Source: Indolivaga macrotermitis
Lineage (GTDB): Bacteria > Bacteroidota > Bacteroidia > Bacteroidales > Dysgonomonadaceae
Assembly: GCF_900128985.1 (NCBI RefSeq)
Contig: NZ_FQUC01000004.1
Span: 1 to 64,000, forward strand
Direction of reading: 5' to 3'
Length of the DNA stretch: 64,000 nt
The notes beneath the pieces are model-generated. The model saw only the letters and a program-made list of their open reading frames with translations. It was not told the DNA's origin and searched no databases. Shown here piece by piece: positions 61,049 to 64,000 of this stretch; within the stretch, counting starts at the first letter, position 1; each line of letters begins with the position of its first letter. The position numbers were made by a program, and so were the translations under genes.

Positions 61049-64000
61049 ATGTATCGAATATTATTGCTGGTCTCTGTTTGGTATATCTCGCAGGTAATGC
61101 TTGTGGGACAAAACATCAATTACCAAAACTTCGATAACATTATACTCGATACCGAGGCTTCGTCTATCAACTGCTTTGCACAGGATAAGCAAGGCATCAT
61201 CTGGATAGGGAGCAGCAAAGGGCTTTTCAGTTACAACGGCTATACTGCCCGCAACCATTTTTCGTACAATAACCGGTCTAATACACAGGTACATTGCATA
61301 CTCGTATTTGACGATACTTACCTCTACCTTGGAACCGACAATGGTATCCTAAAGTTCAACTGCAAAACAGACCAGTACGAAGATTCCGAAGCACTGTCTC
61401 ACCTCACCGATGTGAGGGCAATCGCTCAACAGGGCGACCTGCTTTGGATAGGCTCACTCAACGGATTATACAAATACCGCATTTCGGGTAAAAAACTGGA
61501 TATGATTCCCACAGGAACAGTATCGGGGCTTCCTCACAAAACCATTTATTCACTGATTGTGTCGAAAGACAATACCCTTTATGCAGGAACTTATGATGGA
61601 CTGGCAAGGTTACAGACAGGCAGAAGCCATTTCGAAACGGTAAAACTACCCGTTGACAGAAAACGAAGCAATCTCTTTATCAACTCCCTTTTCGAAGATA
61701 AAAAGACAGGGCATATATGGATCGGAACCGAAGGTGCGCTGTACAACTATATCCCTGCGTCGGGGATTGTCAGCGAGACAAGCCAGTTTCACGACAATTC
61801 GGTTAAATCGCTGTCCGTCGATAACGAAGGAGACCTGCTTGTCGCCACCGACAACGGGTTGTACATATACAACGAAGCCAATAGCAGCACCCAGCATATC
61901 GTACACGACTCACGGAACAGCAAATCGCTAAGTAACAACATCGTATGGAATATCTTTGCCGATAACTCGGGAAACATCTGGCTGGGAACCGATTACGGAA
62001 TATCGCTCGCTCATTACAACCGCGACGTCCAGACTATCAGTATATCGCAACTGACGGGCATAGGCGAAGGCAACCGCTTCCATTCCATCTTTAAAGATTC
62101 GCGCGGAAACTTCTGGTTCGGAGGTTCCAACGGGCTGATATTCGATCCGGATACGAACGGCAGCGCCAAGAGAACGATCTGGTACCGTATGGGCGACAAA
62201 GAATATCCGATCTCCCACAACCGCATCAGGCATATATACGAAGATAAAGGCCATAACCTGTGGATAGCTACCGACGGCAGTATCAGCCGCTACGATTACA
62301 ACCGTAACCAGTTTGTCCACTACAGCATAACCGACAGTACAGGTACTTTCAACTCCAACTGGGCATATTATATTTTCGAAGACGACAAAAGGCAATTGTG
62401 GATAGCCACCTGCCTCGGAGGCTTATTCGTCGTTAATAAAGACAGGCTTATAGCCTCGCAGGGAACGTACGTTGCCGACAAGCACTATTCCGCACAAAAC
62501 GGATTGAGCGGAAACTTTATCAACCAGATACTGCCCGATAGTTATGGCAATGTATGGGCATTGCTCCATAATAACGGCATCATCAAAATAGATATAAAGA
62601 ACAACAGGATAGACAAAATACCTATTGACGACATACCCGAAGGAACATTACCCAACTATTTGATATCCGACCGTAACGGTATTATCTGGGTAGGTTACAG
62701 AGGTGGAGTGGCAAGCCTCAATCCGGTCAACAATATATCCCACGCAGTGCGGTTCACAACATTCAGCTACAGCGAAGTATTGTCTATGACCGAAGTGGGC
62801 GAGCATATCTGGGTATCTACTACCGAAGGCATCTGGGTGGTAAACCGGAAAACATACAGTATACAAAAGCTCGATATTACCAACAGAGCCTATACTTGCT
62901 CGTATTACGATAAGGAAGCTAACAGGATATACATGGGAGGAGCAGACCAATACACAATATTGTCGCCCGATATCCTGCAAAAGCAGGCGTACAGCCATCA
63001 GGTAGTACTTACTTCCCTCTATGTAAACGACAAGTTGTACGAAGCCGGAACCGACTACACAGGGAACAGCATACGTTACCTCGACCATATTAAGCTCAAT
63101 TACAGGCAAAACAGTATTACGATAGAATTTTCGGACTTGTTGTTTTCGGAGAGAAGTGCCAATTCGTATGTCTACAAGCTCGAAGGTTTCGAAGATAAAT
63201 GGAATGGTATTAAACACAATTCGAACCGTATCTCATATACCAACCTCGAATACGGAAAATACGAACTCGTAATAAGCAAACTGGATGCTTATGGTAAGCC
63301 GTCGGACAAAGCCTTCACTTTCCGTATCGAGATAACTCCCCCGTGGTATTACACCATCTGGGCGAAAACAGTGTACGTATTACTCGCACTGGGTCTTATC
63401 CTCTGGATTATCAACTTTTTCAGGGTACGCAACAACCTGCGGATAGAGCGGATAGAGAAAGAGAAAACGCTCGAACTGTCAAACCTGAAAATGGATTTCT
63501 TCACCAACGTTTCGCACGAGTTCAAAACCCCGCTGAGTATGATCATTGCTCCTGTAAGCAAGCTTCTGCACGAGACAAAAGACGTACAAAAGAAGAGGCA
63601 ACTGGAAGCTATACAAAAGAATGCACTGAAAATTAACTCGCTGATCCGGCAGATACTCGACTTTAACCGTACCGAAAATATCAGTTCGGGGCTCATACTG
63701 TCGAGGGTAGAATTTGTTGAGTTTGCCCGAAGCCTGTTCTCTGTATACGAAGACGGCTACAAGGATAAACCCCTGTCGTTTATTTTCACGTCCAACAAAG
63801 AAAAGATTTACATCTATATGGATGTACTTAAAATAGAAGCCGTACTGAACAATCTGGTCTCTAATGCCTGCAAATACACCGAACGGGGAGCTGTCAGCCT
63901 GACACTTACCTATCACGAAGATACCCGTATGCTCGATATAGAGGTAAGCGACACAGGTATAGGAATACCTCAGGACGAAACCACGTATGTGTTTGAGCGT
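61049..64000 (+). CDS. Hybrid two-component sensor (HTCS), 3'-truncated by the window edge
   Basis: The frame stays open from the ATG at 61049 to the window end (984 codons). It starts with a signal-anchor. A periplasmic region of two-component-regulator propeller repeats follows (many IWIGS..GL and LWIGT..GI units), then a Y_Y_Y domain near 690-760 and a membrane segment near 775-795. The kinase HisKA follows with the phosphorylation site His823 in SHEFKTPL, then the start of the HATPase domain (NNLVSNACKYT). HTCS proteins sense sugars in the periplasm and control polysaccharide-utilisation genes, which would lie to the right of this window. The receiver and AraC domains are expected beyond the edge. 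Confidence 0.92.
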   Translation, partial: MYRILLLVSVWYISQVMLVGQNINYQNFDNIILDTEASSINCFAQDKQGIIWIGSSKGLFSYNGYTARNHFSYNNRSNTQVHCILVFDDTYLYLGTDNGILKFNCKTDQYEDSEALSHLTDVRAIAQQGDLLWIGSLNGLYKYRISGKKLDMIPTGTVSGLPHKTIYSLIVSKDNTLYAGTYDGLARLQTGRSHFETVKLPVDRKRSNLFINSLFEDKKTGHIWIGTEGALYNYIPASGIVSETSQFHDNSVKSLSVDNEGDLLVATDNGLYIYNEANSSTQHIVHDSRNSKSLSNNIVWNIFADNSGNIWLGTDYGISLAHYNRDVQTISISQLTGIGEGNRFHSIFKDSRGNFWFGGSNGLIFDPDTNGSAKRTIWYRMGDKEYPISHNRIRHIYEDKGHNLWIATDGSISRYDYNRNQFVHYSITDSTGTFNSNWAYYIFEDDKRQLWIATCLGGLFVVNKDRLIASQGTYVADKHYSAQNGLSGNFINQILPDSYGNVWALLHNNGIIKIDIKNNRIDKIPIDDIPEGTLPNYLISDRNGIIWVGYRGGVASLNPVNNISHAVRFTTFSYSEVLSMTEVGEHIWVSTTEGIWVVNRKTYSIQKLDITNRAYTCSYYDKEANRIYMGGADQYTILSPDILQKQAYSHQVVLTSLYVNDKLYEAGTDYTGNSIRYLDHIKLNYRQNSITIEFSDLLFSERSANSYVYKLEGFEDKWNGIKHNSNRISYTNLEYGKYELVISKLDAYGKPSDKAFTFRIEITPPWYYTIWAKTVYVLLALGLILWIINFFRVRNNLRIERIEKEKTLELSNLKMDFFTNVSHEFKTPLSMIIAPVSKLLHETKDVQKKRQLEAIQKNALKINSLIRQILDFNRTENISSGLILSRVEFVEFARSLFSVYEDGYKDKPLSFIFTSNKEKIYIYMDVLKIEAVLNNLVSNACKYTERGAVSLTLTYHEDTRMLDIEVSDTGIGIPQDETTYVFER

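Overview
The window is chromosomal DNA of an AT-rich member of the Bacteroidales. The evidence is a mitochondrial-type aconitase / isocitrate dehydrogenase / citrate synthase operon, many promoters with the Bacteroidota -7 box TAnnTTTG, general lack of Shine-Dalgarno sequences, tandem MacB/FtsX-type permeases, a histone H1-like Hc1 protein, a DUF3142 lipoprotein, a LytTR regulator, a HEIGH-type M57 lipoprotein and a hybrid two-component sensor at the right edge. A Dysgonomonas-like genus is my best guess, from general resemblance only. No prophage, CRISPR array or complete insertion sequence is visible.

Layout. 1-6.8 kb (minus strand): the oxidative TCA operon acnA - DJ-1/PfpI - small lipoprotein - icd - gltA, followed by a DUF423 gene. 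7.0-16.6 kb (plus): four tandem FtsX-like ABC permeases without their own ATPase, the first two a recent duplicate pair. 16.6-22.4 kb (minus): ung, a Sel1-repeat protein, a small membrane protein and a divergent Hsp90. 22.5-25.4 kb (plus): tRNA-Arg(CCG), a 57-residue cysteine-containing protein, then a cold-shock-like set (DEAD-box helicase, cold-shock-domain protein, RRM protein). 25.5-30.3 kb: aldehyde dehydrogenase with an AraC regulator, an EamA exporter, an Hc1 histone-like protein, and a DUF5131 protein with a small partner. 30.5-34.1 kb (plus): small proteins, a second EamA exporter behind a leader with pseudoknot pairing, tRNA-Leu(CAG), a TPR-like secreted protein and a 52-residue basic protein.

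34.4-44.0 kb (mostly minus): envelope proteins (overlapping DUF3142 and TPR-like genes), a LytTR regulator coupled to a phosphodiester-glycosidase-like membrane protein, a flavin reductase, a methyltransferase, an AraC regulator on the plus strand, and two surface-type paralogues sharing a C-terminal cassette. 44.5-52.5 kb looks most accessory: two GNATs, a RepA-like helicase module beside a perfect 44-bp palindrome with TGACGG repeats, Hsp20, a metalloprotease lipoprotein between copies of a 127-bp repeat, and a TPR-DUF2971 gene split at an A9 run. 52.7-64.0 kb (plus except HxlR): dnaK behind a sigma-54-like promoter, a penicillin/bile-acid-type amidase, lipoproteins, a GNAT, a HAD hydrolase, HxlR divergent from a DsbA-like lipoprotein, and a hybrid two-component sensor cut by the window edge.

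Start codons: several long open frames begin at TTG or GTG. Where a later ATG fits the promoter or family length better, I used the ATG and said so. All family assignments come from reading the sequence; no database search was run.
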